Part shown: positions 28,115 to 36,868 of the stretch, piece after piece
Numbering within the stretch: the stretch's first letter is position 1
Layout of the letters: the number at the start of each line of letters is the position of its first letter
NCBI GenBank assembly: GCA_023229785.1
Contig: JALNYV010000024.1
Span: forward strand, 1-36,868
Origin: Candidatus Dojkabacteria bacterium
GTDB taxonomy: Bacteria; Patescibacteria; Dojkabacteria; SC72
DNA: 36,868 nucleotides
Reading direction: 5' to 3'
Program-made: the position numbers and the translations under genes
Notes under the pieces: generated by a model
Databases searched by the model: none
Seen by the model: only the letters and a program-made list of their open reading frames with translations
What the model was told of the DNA's origin: nothing

Positions 28115-29560
28115 ATGAAACCACAAAAGATATTTGAATTAAAAGGAGAAGATTTTGCAAAAGGTTTATCATATAAATCATCTTTTCCTGTTGGTGGTAT
28201 TTGGGGAAGTTCTAGTAGTTTTGACCCATTTGAAGATTATGGATATTTAATAACTTCTTTAGATTATTCCAATATAAATACTTCTACTGATACCCCAATA
28301 ACGATAACAAATTGGAATGAATCAGGAACAGCAAAACTATATGTCCATACAGCTACAAAACTTCGTGAAGTGTTGGCAGGTTCACCATATACTGCATCAG
28401 ATGAATCGGCAGAAATTGATGTAACTTCACCAGTGACAGGAGCTATTTTATTTCAAGGAAGATATATTTATGCCCAAGCTACAGCAATAGAAATATTTTC
28501 AAACACTCTACCAGTGGCAAGTGCAAGTAATGTTAGAATATTTAATAGTGGTGGTTCTAATACACAATGGTATACTCCAATGTGTGTAGGAGCAGATAAG
28601 AATTTATATTTTGCACACGGAGATATAGGAAAAATCACTAATGTAACTAGTGCAGATGCTGGTGTTATTGCTTACAACCTAGAAGGTAATATGTATGCTA
28701 GAGATTTAATTAATGATGGGAAATATCTTGTAGTTGTTGCTGATAATAATACTTCTAACCAAGTAGGAGCAACCCCAGCCACGGGAAGCTACCGTTGTCA
28801 GGTTTACTTTTTTGATGTGAATAACGGGCGAAGCACGGCAGATTATATATATGAGTTCACAGATTCTTATGTCACAAGTGTAAGATTTTTAGATGGCGTA
28901 GTTTACATATTTGGAAAAGATAACCTATGGGCTTGCAATTCAGTAACTCCTCCAAAGGTTGTGTTTAGTTTCAACTCAACATCAACAATAACTGAGCCTC
29001 CTAAAACACCATTTCAAGTAACACAAAATACCAACTCATTATTCTGGTGTGGTGTAACAAATCAAAAGATTTACGCTTTCGGCTCTCTAGTTTCAGGAAT
29101 GAAGAAGATATTTTATCAACCATATTCTGTAGGACACACACCATCAGCTATTACCACAAATGGAACTAAATTTTATGTAGGAACATCTGGAGCTAATGAT
29201 ATGCTCTCTATTTTAAATACTGGCTCAACTAGAACACTAACTTCATCACAAACAGCATCAATTTTTCTACCACAACCTTATAGATTTGCCTTTGCTAAAG
29301 TTATAATGAAAAGTAAATTAGCAAGTGGTGGACAAGTGTATTTAGGTGTAACAAATAATGATGGGAACATCTCTTTTGCTACGACAAAGCTATACTCAAC
29401 AATAGGAGCAAAACAGTCAATCATATTTAATTTAGAAAACGATACCACAGCTTCAGTAAAAGAATTTAATGATTTCAAATTAGCAGTAGGTAGTAACCAA
29501 ACCATCGCAAAGGTGGAATTATGGGCTTATCCAGTAGAAAATTATGAACAATCAATATAA
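28115..29560 (+). CDS. Large beta-rich virion protein (nozzle-like)
   Basis: A 481-residue protein with many short beta segments and Gly/Ser/Asn turns (ITITNWNESGTAKLYVHTATKL, YFFDVNNGRSTADYIYEF). It looks like a beta-propeller or nozzle-type tail protein. Position after the adaptor-like gene suits a tail tube or nozzle protein of podoviruses. No motif gives a specific function. Confidence 0.65.
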   Translation: MKPQKIFELKGEDFAKGLSYKSSFPVGGIWGSSSSFDPFEDYGYLITSLDYSNINTSTDTPITITNWNESGTAKLYVHTATKLREVLAGSPYTASDESAEIDVTSPVTGAILFQGRYIYAQATAIEIFSNTLPVASASNVRIFNSGGSNTQWYTPMCVGADKNLYFAHGDIGKITNVTSADAGVIAYNLEGNMYARDLINDGKYLVVVADNNTSNQVGATPATGSYRCQVYFFDVNNGRSTADYIYEFTDSYVTSVRFLDGVVYIFGKDNLWACNSVTPPKVVFSFNSTSTITEPPKTPFQVTQNTNSLFWCGVTNQKIYAFGSLVSGMKKIFYQPYSVGHTPSAITTNGTKFYVGTSGANDMLSILNTGSTRTLTSSQTASIFLPQPYRFAFAKVIMKSKLASGGQVYLGVTNNDGNISFATTKLYSTIGAKQSIIFNLENDTTASVKEFNDFKLAVGSNQTIAKVELWAYPVENYEQSI

Positions 29561-29777
29561 ACAACCTGAAGAAGTAAAGATTGAAGATGTAAAATTAGAA
29601 ACACCAGTCTTTTTGGATAAGTCTATTGGAGTTTTTGAAACAGTTACTGCTGCACCCACAGGAACACCAACAAATATGATAAACCAAATTAAAATCTATA
29701 CTAATGGTTCAACTTATAGACTTTACTGGTATGATGCAAAAAATAATGTCTGGCACTATGTAACAGCAACAGCATAA
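29544..29777 (+). CDS. Small tail-associated protein
   Basis: A 77-residue protein, acidic at the N-terminus, with a C-terminal beta unit (IKIYTNGSTYRLYWYDAKNNVWHYV) like small carbohydrate-binding or tail-tip modules of phages. It overlaps the preceding gene by 17 bases. Confidence 0.65.
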   Translation: MNNQYKQPEEVKIEDVKLETPVFLDKSIGVFETVTAAPTGTPTNMINQIKIYTNGSTYRLYWYDAKNNVWHYVTATA

Positions 29778-29779
29778 TA

Positions 29780-29788
29780 TGGTATAAT
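29780..29788 (+). promoter_or_regulatory. Extended -10 promoter inside the virion operon
   Basis: TGGTATAAT. No -35 or DnaA-like box. The predicted +1 (about 29795) leaves a 15-base leader without Shine-Dalgarno before ATG 29810. Confidence 0.5.
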
Positions 29789-29809
29789 TAATATTATAAC
29801 AAAACTAAA

Positions 29810-31480
29810 ATGCAACCAACAGAACAAGATAAATTAAATAAAGCAGCAGTCCTAGCGAGTGGAGTTCAGACTCCCTATCTTGGGCAGACTACTCCGAATG
29901 TTCCAGTTTCTTCAATCGCACCAGTCCAAACATTACCGATACAAAATTCAATTCAAACTCCAACAGATACAGGTGCAACAACAGTCGCAGGAGCAACTTC
30001 TTCAAGTAATCAATTCCTTACTGATTATCAAAAAATGATTGACTTACAAAATCAAAATAAAGATACCTCAATGGAGGACTTGATTAAAAGTATTTCAGGT
30101 GATTTAGGAAGCGTAACAGGAAGGGGCGAAGCTCAACTACAAGCTGAGCAATCACAAGGTTTACCACAGACCAATAAGGAACTAGTTGACCTCAATGCAC
30201 AAATATTAGAAAAATCTGCTGCTTATGAGAAACTAAAGACAGATATTGAAGCAGGTGCAGGACAAAAAGGATTAACAACAAGTGCGGTAATGGGGCAACA
30301 GGGTGCAGTAGCACGACAACAAGCATCAGAAATTGGTTTACTACAAGCTAGGGCATTAGGACTTCAAGGACAAGCTAAATCAGCACAGGATGCAGCTAAT
30401 AGAGCAGTAGACCTCATGTTCCAAGACCGAGAAGCTGTACTAAATGCTAAACTTAAACAAATAGAACTAATACAACCTTTACTTACAGCTCAAGAGAAGA
30501 AAAGAACTGATGCACTTAATTATGCTCTCGGTAAAGAAGCCACAGCACTTGCAGAACAAAAACAAACACAGAAAGATATAGAAGGAATAGGTTTACAATT
30601 AGCACAGTTTGGAGTAGACCCAAGTATTATAAAGGGTGCTAGAACAGTTGGTGAAGCACTACAATTAGCAGGGACTAATTTAGTAGACCCTAAACAAAAA
30701 TATGAAATTGCAAAATTAAAAGCAGAAACCGAAAAAGCACAAACAGAAAACTATTACTTAAATTTATATGGTGGTATGACACCAAGTCAATATTCTTCTT
30801 ATGTAAAAGACCAAAAGAAAGCTATTGAAGATGCAAAGACCGAAGAGGAGAAAAGTAGACTTCAAGGAGAAGCATTAGGTGAAACAGTTAATTTAATGGA
30901 AGGTATCTTAAAAAGTCCAGGGTTAGCTGCTTCGGTTGGAACAACAGGATTATCACGAACTGGAACAGGAAGATTAGGTACAGCATTAGGTGGTGCATTA
31001 GCTGGAGCTGGTGCTGGTTCATTAGCACTCCCAGGTGTTGGTACAGTAGTTGGTGGTGTGGCAGGATTAGTAGGTGGATTATATGCAGGAAGTCCAGCAG
31101 AATTAAGTGGTGCTAAACAGAACTTCATTGGAAGTGTTGAACAAATGATAAGTCAGAAATTCTTGAATAATCTTATAGATGTTAAAGCACAGGGTGCAAC
31201 ATTTGGTGCTTTGCAAAAAGCAGAACAAGATGCTTTAACAGAAGCAGCTACCAAGATAGGAAATTGGAGAATACGAGACAAAAACGACAAAGTTATAGGA
31301 TATAACATTGACGAAGGAAACTTCAGAACAGAAATGAATATCATACTCAGACTAACTAAATTAGCCAAAGAACGAGCAACTGGTAAACAATTTTCACCCG
31401 ATGAAGAATCAGTATTAAATGCTGGGTTTGGAGAGAATAGTAATTACAATGCTTTATCACCAGGGCAATTTTACCAATAA
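29810..31480 (+). CDS. Internal virion/ejection protein with glycine-zipper segment
   Basis: A 556-residue, Ala/Gln-rich, mostly helical protein with long coiled-coil stretches (residues 60-330). A Gly/Ala-rich hydrophobic segment at about 389-427 (GTALGGALAGAGAGSLALPG) resembles a membrane-inserting glycine zipper. This fits ejection proteins of short-tailed phages that form a channel through the host envelope. No lysozyme or transglycosylase motif is visible here. Confidence 0.7.
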   Translation: MQPTEQDKLNKAAVLASGVQTPYLGQTTPNVPVSSIAPVQTLPIQNSIQTPTDTGATTVAGATSSSNQFLTDYQKMIDLQNQNKDTSMEDLIKSISGDLGSVTGRGEAQLQAEQSQGLPQTNKELVDLNAQILEKSAAYEKLKTDIEAGAGQKGLTTSAVMGQQGAVARQQASEIGLLQARALGLQGQAKSAQDAANRAVDLMFQDREAVLNAKLKQIELIQPLLTAQEKKRTDALNYALGKEATALAEQKQTQKDIEGIGLQLAQFGVDPSIIKGARTVGEALQLAGTNLVDPKQKYEIAKLKAETEKAQTENYYLNLYGGMTPSQYSSYVKDQKKAIEDAKTEEEKSRLQGEALGETVNLMEGILKSPGLAASVGTTGLSRTGTGRLGTALGGALAGAGAGSLALPGVGTVVGGVAGLVGGLYAGSPAELSGAKQNFIGSVEQMISQKFLNNLIDVKAQGATFGALQKAEQDALTEAATKIGNWRIRDKNDKVIGYNIDEGNFRTEMNIILRLTKLAKERATGKQFSPDEESVLNAGFGENSNYNALSPGQFYQ

Positions 31481-31491
31481 CTTAAAATACT

Positions 31492-33207
31492 ATGGCATTC
31501 AATCAACAAGAACAAGAAATTATAAAATGGGGGCTAGATAATAATAAATCTCGTCAAGAGGTAGAACGAGCTATTGTAAATTATAGAACAGGTATAGTTC
31601 CACAAGCACAACCAGTAGCAGAACCTTCATTTTTACAAGGACTTAAATCAGATATACTACAAAGAGCTGATAAAGTCGGTGTAATACAAGCACGAGATAG
31701 TTCCATACCAGAAAAAGCAGTTCAAACATTCGGGCAAGGTGCTGGTGCAGCTGCTAATGTTATAGAAAAAACTGCTGAACAAATTCCAGGAGTCAAACAA
31801 ACATTTGGTGCTATTGGAAGTGGTATAAATTGGTTAGCAACTTCTGACAAATCCCCTATTAAGGCACTAGGTAATGTTATTGGAGAAAGTAAGGCACTTC
31901 AAGAAGCAGTAAAATTATATGACACAGACCAGAACTTCAAAGATAGTGTTGATGCAGTAGCGAACATAGCTCGTTTGGGTGGCGATGTACAACTTGCTAG
32001 TGATGCAGTAAATCTAACTAAGAATTTAACTAGTAAAATCAAGGCTAATGTAGAACCAACTGTCACAGGAGTAAGAACTGCTTTAGAAAATGCCCCTAAA
32101 GTATCTGAAGGACTGAAGTCAGTTTTAAAGACTAGAGATGAAAAATTACTTGCTATATTTTCTGGAGAAGAAACTTCAGTGGTTAAAAAAGCATTAGAAA
32201 ATCCACAAATAGCTGACTTAGGTATAACACAGGGAGATACAGCACTAAGGACTGCGGTAAATCAAGGAGCAGAATCCTCTATAAAAGCAAGACAAACATT
32301 TACACAGGCTTATGGTGATGCCTTTAAAACATTAGTAAAAGATAATCCAGCTAAAGTAACTAATAGACAAAAAGTTCTTTACCAATTTACAGATGAATTA
32401 ACAAATCAGGGTGTAAAAATCAAAAATGGTAAACTAGATTTTAAAACATCTAAAATAGTTGCAAATCCAGGTGAAATAACAAAAATAAATAATGCCTACG
32501 AAGCTATAAAAGGTTGGAAAGATTTTAGTTTACAAGGAACAAATGAACTTAAACAATTAGTAGGACAACTTACGAAGTTTGCTACTGAAGCAGGTGGAAG
32601 TTCTAAGTCTCCATTCTTGGGAAGATTTTATAAGTATCTTGATGACCAAATAAAAGGTGGATTAACACCAGAAGCTAAATTACAATATGAAACAATGAAT
32701 AAGAAGTTTGGTGATACTATCGGTCTTTATGATGATATGGTAAAAGCATTTAATTCTGGAGACCCATTTACCAAACTAGCTCAATTATTTGGAAAGAATA
32801 AAGATGCACTTAGACAAGTTATAGATTTCTATGAATCAACTACAGGTAACCAAATAGCACCAATAGTTGCAGGAAGAACACTTGCTATGGAGAAACAAGC
32901 TGCTTTTGGATTCTTGAATCCTCGTTCTTGGGTAGATTTCTTTATTCCTCCAGAAGTTCAGGCAAAGATAGTAACTGGATATGGAAAATTAAAGAATCAG
33001 TCTTTAAATGAAGCAAAAACTGCTCCAATTAAGAGTGGAACTAATATAAACCCTAGCCAAACCCCTAAAATTGATAAGACTATCATATCCCCTAAGTCTA
33101 CCACAAAAGGTTTAAAAGGCAAGGGCGAAATCCCAACAACTAACCTAATATCTGAAGCAAAGAAGTATAAGAGTGCGGAGGAGTTATCAAAAAATACTTA
33201 TGGATAA
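31492..33207 (+). CDS. Internal virion protein, second
   Basis: A 571-residue helical protein, Ala/Lys-rich, with repeated KA/AE blocks and no recognised catalytic motif. The start (MAFNQQEQEIIKWGLDNNKSRQEVERAIVNYR) resembles the N-terminus of phage internal proteins with a short HTH-like helix pair. A second ejection protein following the glycine-zipper protein would match podovirus order. It overlaps the next gene by 8 bases. Confidence 0.65.
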   Translation: MAFNQQEQEIIKWGLDNNKSRQEVERAIVNYRTGIVPQAQPVAEPSFLQGLKSDILQRADKVGVIQARDSSIPEKAVQTFGQGAGAAANVIEKTAEQIPGVKQTFGAIGSGINWLATSDKSPIKALGNVIGESKALQEAVKLYDTDQNFKDSVDAVANIARLGGDVQLASDAVNLTKNLTSKIKANVEPTVTGVRTALENAPKVSEGLKSVLKTRDEKLLAIFSGEETSVVKKALENPQIADLGITQGDTALRTAVNQGAESSIKARQTFTQAYGDAFKTLVKDNPAKVTNRQKVLYQFTDELTNQGVKIKNGKLDFKTSKIVANPGEITKINNAYEAIKGWKDFSLQGTNELKQLVGQLTKFATEAGGSSKSPFLGRFYKYLDDQIKGGLTPEAKLQYETMNKKFGDTIGLYDDMVKAFNSGDPFTKLAQLFGKNKDALRQVIDFYESTTGNQIAPIVAGRTLAMEKQAAFGFLNPRSWVDFFIPPEVQAKIVTGYGKLKNQSLNEAKTAPIKSGTNINPSQTPKIDKTIISPKSTTKGLKGKGEIPTTNLISEAKKYKSAEELSKNTYG

Positions 33208-35824
33208 ACTAGACCAAATAAAACAAAAGATAGAAGAAATAAAAGCAAAGAGTGTTTTAGCCCCAGAATTAAAGGCATTTTCCACCCTAGTTGTTTCGGT
33301 CGCTAAAATCCTTAAAGACAACTTTGACACTACTTCAAAGGAGAACAAGGATTACATCAAAAAAGTCCTAGAATACATAACCGAAGAACATACTAAAATA
33401 CTCTCAAATGTTAATCGTGAAACATCAGGACAGAAGAAGGACTTTGAAAGTAAGCTTGCCGAACTTAAAAAACTCGTAGGACAAGTCAAAGATGGTAAAG
33501 ACGGAATTGATGGGCAAGATGGTTTAGATGGAAAAGATGGTAAAGATGGCTCACCTGATACTCGTAAAGAAATCGTAGAAAAAATAAACACAGGCACTAA
33601 GAAAGACCTTAAGATAGAACTAGCTCAAATTGAAGGGCTAGAAAAATCTAATGTAAAACTTTCGGACTCAATAATCAATCGAGCCATAGGTATCGTAGAC
33701 CAACGAACTTCCTTTTTAATAAATAAAATAAACAATCTTCCTACAAGTGGTGGAATATCTCTCACAGACCTTTCAGCTGGAACTGGAATTTCCTATGATA
33801 ATACAACAGGTGTAATAACCAACTCTGCCCCCGACCAAACAGTCGCCCTCACAGCAGGAACAAACATAACTTCTATCACAGGAACTTATCCTAATTTTAC
33901 AATAAACGCAGCGACACAAACTACAGATATTTCAGGTAAGATAGATAAAATAGCTGACCCAAATGCTAATAGGTTATTTGGTTGGGATGATACAGATAAT
34001 GACTATAAATATATTGCAATAGGAACAAATCTTGCTTATGACCACGCTACTCATACTCTTTCAGCTACAGCAGGTGGAACTGGCGATGTTGTTGGTCCAG
34101 CAAGTGCAGTAGATTCTAACTTCGCATCATTTAACACAACAACAGGTAAACTAATTAAAGATAGTGGAAGTAAGGCATCTGATTTTTATTCTTCTAGTAA
34201 TCCTAGTGGTTTTACTTCTAATACAGGAACAGTAACTTCAGTCGCAGCTTTAACTCTTGGAACAACTGGAACAGATTTAAGTTCAACAGTAGCCACAGGA
34301 ACAACAACACCAGTAATCACTCTTAATGTACCAGATGCTTCAACCACTGCAAGAGGTGTAGTTACTACTGGTACACAATCATTTACTGGAGCAAAAACTT
34401 TTGTTACTCCACCAGTATTTACTAAAGGTATAGATGCAACAGCTAAACTAGCATTTGATGTTTCTGCACTTTCAACAGGAACAACTAGAACATTCACTGT
34501 GCCTGATAGAAGTTTAACTATTGATAATATAACAACTGGAACAACTACAACAGGCACTGGTTTTTTAAAGGGTAATGGTTCAGTAATTTCTTTTGACAAC
34601 TCTACATATCTTACCTCCCTTTCGGGGGCAGTTCTTACAGACCAAACTTCAGGACAGACTATAGGTGCAACGGGTGCTAGACTTACTAAACTATGGGCAA
34701 CAGATATTACAGTTACTAATGCAATCGCAGGTTCTATAACTGGAAATGCTGCTACGGTTACAACTAATGCTAACCTAACAGGTGATGTAACCTCAACTGG
34801 TAATGCAACTACAGTAGTAAAAATAAACGGAACTTCACTTGCAGGACTAGCCACAGGACTTCTAAAAAACACTACAACGACAGGAGTTCCAAGTATAGCT
34901 GTCGCAGGAACAGACTATTCTGCTGGAACTGCATCACTTGCTACTGGTATTCTAAAATCAACTACAACGACAGGAGCTTTGACTATCGCTGTCGCTGGTG
35001 ATTTCCCAACTCTTAACCAAAATACAACAGGTAGTGCGGCTACATTAACAACCACACGAACAATTTGGGGGCAAAACTTCAATGGTTCGGCAAATGTTAC
35101 AGGAGATATAACTTTGGGAACTGGAAACATAACAATGACAGGTAGTCTAGCTGCCACAGGTGCAAGAGCAACGAAACTCTGGGCTACAGATATAGAGTCT
35201 ACAAATATGCCAACAGTAGGTGGAACAGCTATTCTTACTTCTCTTACAGCACCACAATTTACTACGATAGAGTTAGGACACGCTACTGACACAACACTTT
35301 CAAGAGTAAGTGCAGGGGTAGTAGCTATTGAAGGGGTAAACATTTTAACAACAGCAGGGGGAACTTTAACTGGCAACTTAACTCTCGGAGAAAACACTTC
35401 TATTGATTTAGACCCAACAGGTAGTGCAGATGGTAAGTATTCAGGAATATGTATTACAGGAACAGCAGGGGCAGCACTTGCCTTTGGAGATTTGATTTAT
35501 TTAGCAGTAGCAGATAGCAGGTGGGAACTTACAGATGCAGATGCCACAGCAACAGCAGGAACTCCTTTAATCGGTATGTGTGTTTTGGCAGCCGCAGGAG
35601 ATGGAAGTGCAACAAAAATACTTCTTCAAGGAACAATACGAGCCGATGCAAAGTTTCCAGCTTTAACAATAGGAGCACCAGCTTATGTAGGTGAAACAGC
35701 AGGTGCAATACAAACAGCAATTCCAACAGGTGCAGATAATGTTATTAGAGTGGTAGGTCGTGCATTAACAGCAGATGAATTGTATTTCTGTCCTTCGCAA
35801 GACCACCAGATAACAGTAGCTTAA
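33200..35824 (+). CDS. Large tail fibre/spike with collagen-like segment
   Basis: An 874-residue protein. An N-terminal coiled coil (residues 1-95) leads to a collagen-like triplet run at about 97-118 (KDGKDGIDGQDGLDGKDGKDG). Long Thr/Gly/Ser-rich beta repeats follow (for example TGVPSIAVAGTDYSAGT and TGALTIAVAGDF). The C-terminal 130 residues (SGICITGTAGAALAFGDLIYL...) resemble a compact beta domain seen at the ends of phage fibres. The frame is open to 33173, but ATG 33200 starts the coiled coil and is preferred. Confidence 0.82.
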   Translation: MDKLDQIKQKIEEIKAKSVLAPELKAFSTLVVSVAKILKDNFDTTSKENKDYIKKVLEYITEEHTKILSNVNRETSGQKKDFESKLAELKKLVGQVKDGKDGIDGQDGLDGKDGKDGSPDTRKEIVEKINTGTKKDLKIELAQIEGLEKSNVKLSDSIINRAIGIVDQRTSFLINKINNLPTSGGISLTDLSAGTGISYDNTTGVITNSAPDQTVALTAGTNITSITGTYPNFTINAATQTTDISGKIDKIADPNANRLFGWDDTDNDYKYIAIGTNLAYDHATHTLSATAGGTGDVVGPASAVDSNFASFNTTTGKLIKDSGSKASDFYSSSNPSGFTSNTGTVTSVAALTLGTTGTDLSSTVATGTTTPVITLNVPDASTTARGVVTTGTQSFTGAKTFVTPPVFTKGIDATAKLAFDVSALSTGTTRTFTVPDRSLTIDNITTGTTTTGTGFLKGNGSVISFDNSTYLTSLSGAVLTDQTSGQTIGATGARLTKLWATDITVTNAIAGSITGNAATVTTNANLTGDVTSTGNATTVVKINGTSLAGLATGLLKNTTTTGVPSIAVAGTDYSAGTASLATGILKSTTTTGALTIAVAGDFPTLNQNTTGSAATLTTTRTIWGQNFNGSANVTGDITLGTGNITMTGSLAATGARATKLWATDIESTNMPTVGGTAILTSLTAPQFTTIELGHATDTTLSRVSAGVVAIEGVNILTTAGGTLTGNLTLGENTSIDLDPTGSADGKYSGICITGTAGAALAFGDLIYLAVADSRWELTDADATATAGTPLIGMCVLAAAGDGSATKILLQGTIRADAKFPALTIGAPAYVGETAGAIQTAIPTGADNVIRVVGRALTADELYFCPSQDHQITVA

Positions 35825-35827
35825 TAT

Positions 35828-36868
35828 ATGGATATAGTATTCGGAACAAAATGGTTTGAAAAACATCAACAGAAATTACTCTGGTTATTAAACACACCTA
35901 TAATTCGTGTATGGTTTCGCTATGTAATGCGAATAAGAAAGTATGATTGTAATACTGTAATTCATCAAATCACGCCCAACTCTTTTACTTTTAATGGTAA
36001 ATATCTTGAAGATAGAAAAGTAGAATTAACAACAGACTTTCGCACACATAATAAATATGCAAAGCGAATATACTATGCTTTTAAGCCATTCTGGTATATT
36101 TTACATTTCTGGGATTTTGCGACCACAATTCAACCACAACTTAATTTAGGTTTTGATACTTTAACTCAATACCCAGGAAGTATAGGTGCATATAATCCTA
36201 TAAACGGAGATGCCTTTAGAGAAGGTGTAGATGAAACATTTACAACAATACAAACAAGTGCTGCTGGCGGAACAAAGTATTCTATAGGTACTCGTGTTCA
36301 ATTAAACACATCAGCCACAACTGACCATTATTCTCGTTTAGTAAGAGCATTATGTTGTTTTGATACTTCCGCATTAACAAGTGGAGCAACCATCAGTGCA
36401 GCCACATATAGTATGTATCCCAAAAATGGTTCTAATGGTCTAGGTTCTCCTGATTTACACATAGCTGGGTCTACTCCCGCCTCCACCTCAACTTTAGCAA
36501 CTGGTGATTATCTCCAATGTCAACAAACATCTTTTGGTTCTGTTGCTTATGCTAGTTGGAATCCAGGGTCGCCTGCTTATCGGGATATAACCTTAAATGC
36601 AAGTGGAATTGCTAATATTTCTAAAACAGGAATAAGTAAATTTTCTGTTCAATTAAGTTGGGATATAACTAATACACCACCTACTTGGGCTGGTTCTGCG
36701 TTATCTTATATGAGTTGGCAAGATTCTGCGGAAGCAAATCCTCCTAAATTAGTAGTAACTTATACAGTAGTAACCTCAAACATAAAATCTTACAATACGA
36801 ATTTATTAGCCAACATAAAATCCATAAATACGAATGTCATCGCCAATGTTAAAAGTTTAAACACAAAA
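35828..36868 (+). CDS. Tail/receptor-binding-type protein (N-terminal part, joins 1-147)
   Basis: This frame has 347 codons to the edge; the join to 1-147 gives a 350-residue protein. Residues 1-110 (TKWFEKHQQKLLWLLNTPIIRVWFRYVMRI, then KRIYYAFKPFWYILHFWDF) form a conserved phage virion module of aromatic, basic helices. From about 120 a beta-rich domain follows, with LVRALCCFDTSALTSGATISAATYSMY and ITLNASGIANISKTGISKFSVQLSWD, seen in phage carbohydrate-binding or spike proteins. The end has the NIKS/NTN repeats. A receptor-binding or adhesin role is likely; not proven. Confidence 0.85.
   Translation, partial: MDIVFGTKWFEKHQQKLLWLLNTPIIRVWFRYVMRIRKYDCNTVIHQITPNSFTFNGKYLEDRKVELTTDFRTHNKYAKRIYYAFKPFWYILHFWDFATTIQPQLNLGFDTLTQYPGSIGAYNPINGDAFREGVDETFTTIQTSAAGGTKYSIGTRVQLNTSATTDHYSRLVRALCCFDTSALTSGATISAATYSMYPKNGSNGLGSPDLHIAGSTPASTSTLATGDYLQCQQTSFGSVAYASWNPGSPAYRDITLNASGIANISKTGISKFSVQLSWDITNTPPTWAGSALSYMSWQDSAEANPPKLVVTYTVVTSNIKSYNTNLLANIKSINTNVIANVKSLNTK
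36734..36868. repeat. Terminal direct repeat, right copy
   Basis: Partner of 1-135, with two differences at 36860 and 36868. The differences would change D to N and N to K in the tail protein's last residues. Both copies are in the same frame. Confidence 0.9.

Noticed and set aside
34186..34872. 228-codon frame on the - strand
   Set aside because: It is antisense to a low-complexity Thr/Gly-rich fibre; low-complexity repeats give long valine-rich frames on the reverse strand.
33480..35400. CRISPR-like or tandem DNA repeats in the fibre gene
   Set aside because: The repeats are degenerate, protein-level and uneven in spacing; they reflect fibre structure.

Overview
The window looks like the complete genome of a tailed phage (Caudoviricetes), drawn as a linear contig. 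The first 135 bases return at the very end (1-135 and 36734-36868, 133 of 135 identical). The last gene (from 35828) runs off the right edge in frame and finishes at 147, so the molecule is circular or circularly permuted, with about 36.7 kb of unique sequence. The DNA is AT-rich, and every gene I can support is on the + strand. Portal, scaffold, major capsid, an adaptor-like protein and large internal or fibre proteins are present. I see no tape measure, sheath or tail-chaperone genes, so a short-tailed (podovirus-like) particle is most likely (inference). There is no integrase, DNA or RNA polymerase, helicase or primase. The host is unknown. Scarce Shine-Dalgarno sites, several leaderless start codons and the type of small conserved proteins point weakly to an uncultivated lineage such as Patescibacteria/CPR.

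Layout. 1-1918: end of the tail protein, then a lysis cassette (TM/coiled-coil protein, M23 endopeptidase with peptidoglycan-binding domain, holin-like peptide, membrane-anchored lytic transglycosylase), closed by a structured RNA and terminator (1934-2023). 2035-5684: short units, most with their own promoter: HExxH protein, DnaQ-like exonuclease with zinc ribbon, two HNH genes, small unknowns and a second structured RNA (5048-5158). 5681-11703: cytosine-C5 DNA methyltransferase, then recombination genes (single-strand annealing protein, HTH protein, HNH, RusA resolvase) and many tiny zinc-ribbon proteins. 11687-17590: eight tightly overlapping genes for sugar activation, glycosyl transfer and methylation. 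These include a nucleotidyltransferase, an HAD phosphatase or mutase, an SDR epimerase/dehydratase, a protein resembling plant reversibly glycosylated polypeptide (GT75), two other GT-A-like proteins, and two methyltransferases. 17577-18539: a complete S-adenosylmethionine synthetase. 18527-20057: terminase small and large subunits, overlapping metK. 20737-36868: virion genes, with a GT4-like glycosyltransferase inserted just after the capsid gene.

How it fits together. The phage appears to make its own SAM and to supply it to a DNA methyltransferase and two small-molecule methyltransferases, while building a methylated sugar that could decorate virion or host surface (inference). Most early and middle promoters share one architecture: a DnaA-box-like TT(A/T)TCCACA a few bases upstream of the -35, then an extended -10 (TGnTATAAT). 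In several cases the start codon lies exactly at the predicted +1. The clearest evolutionary event is an HNH gene inserted after codon 7 of a zinc-ribbon gene, flanked by an 18-bp direct repeat (3767-3784 and 4345-4362).
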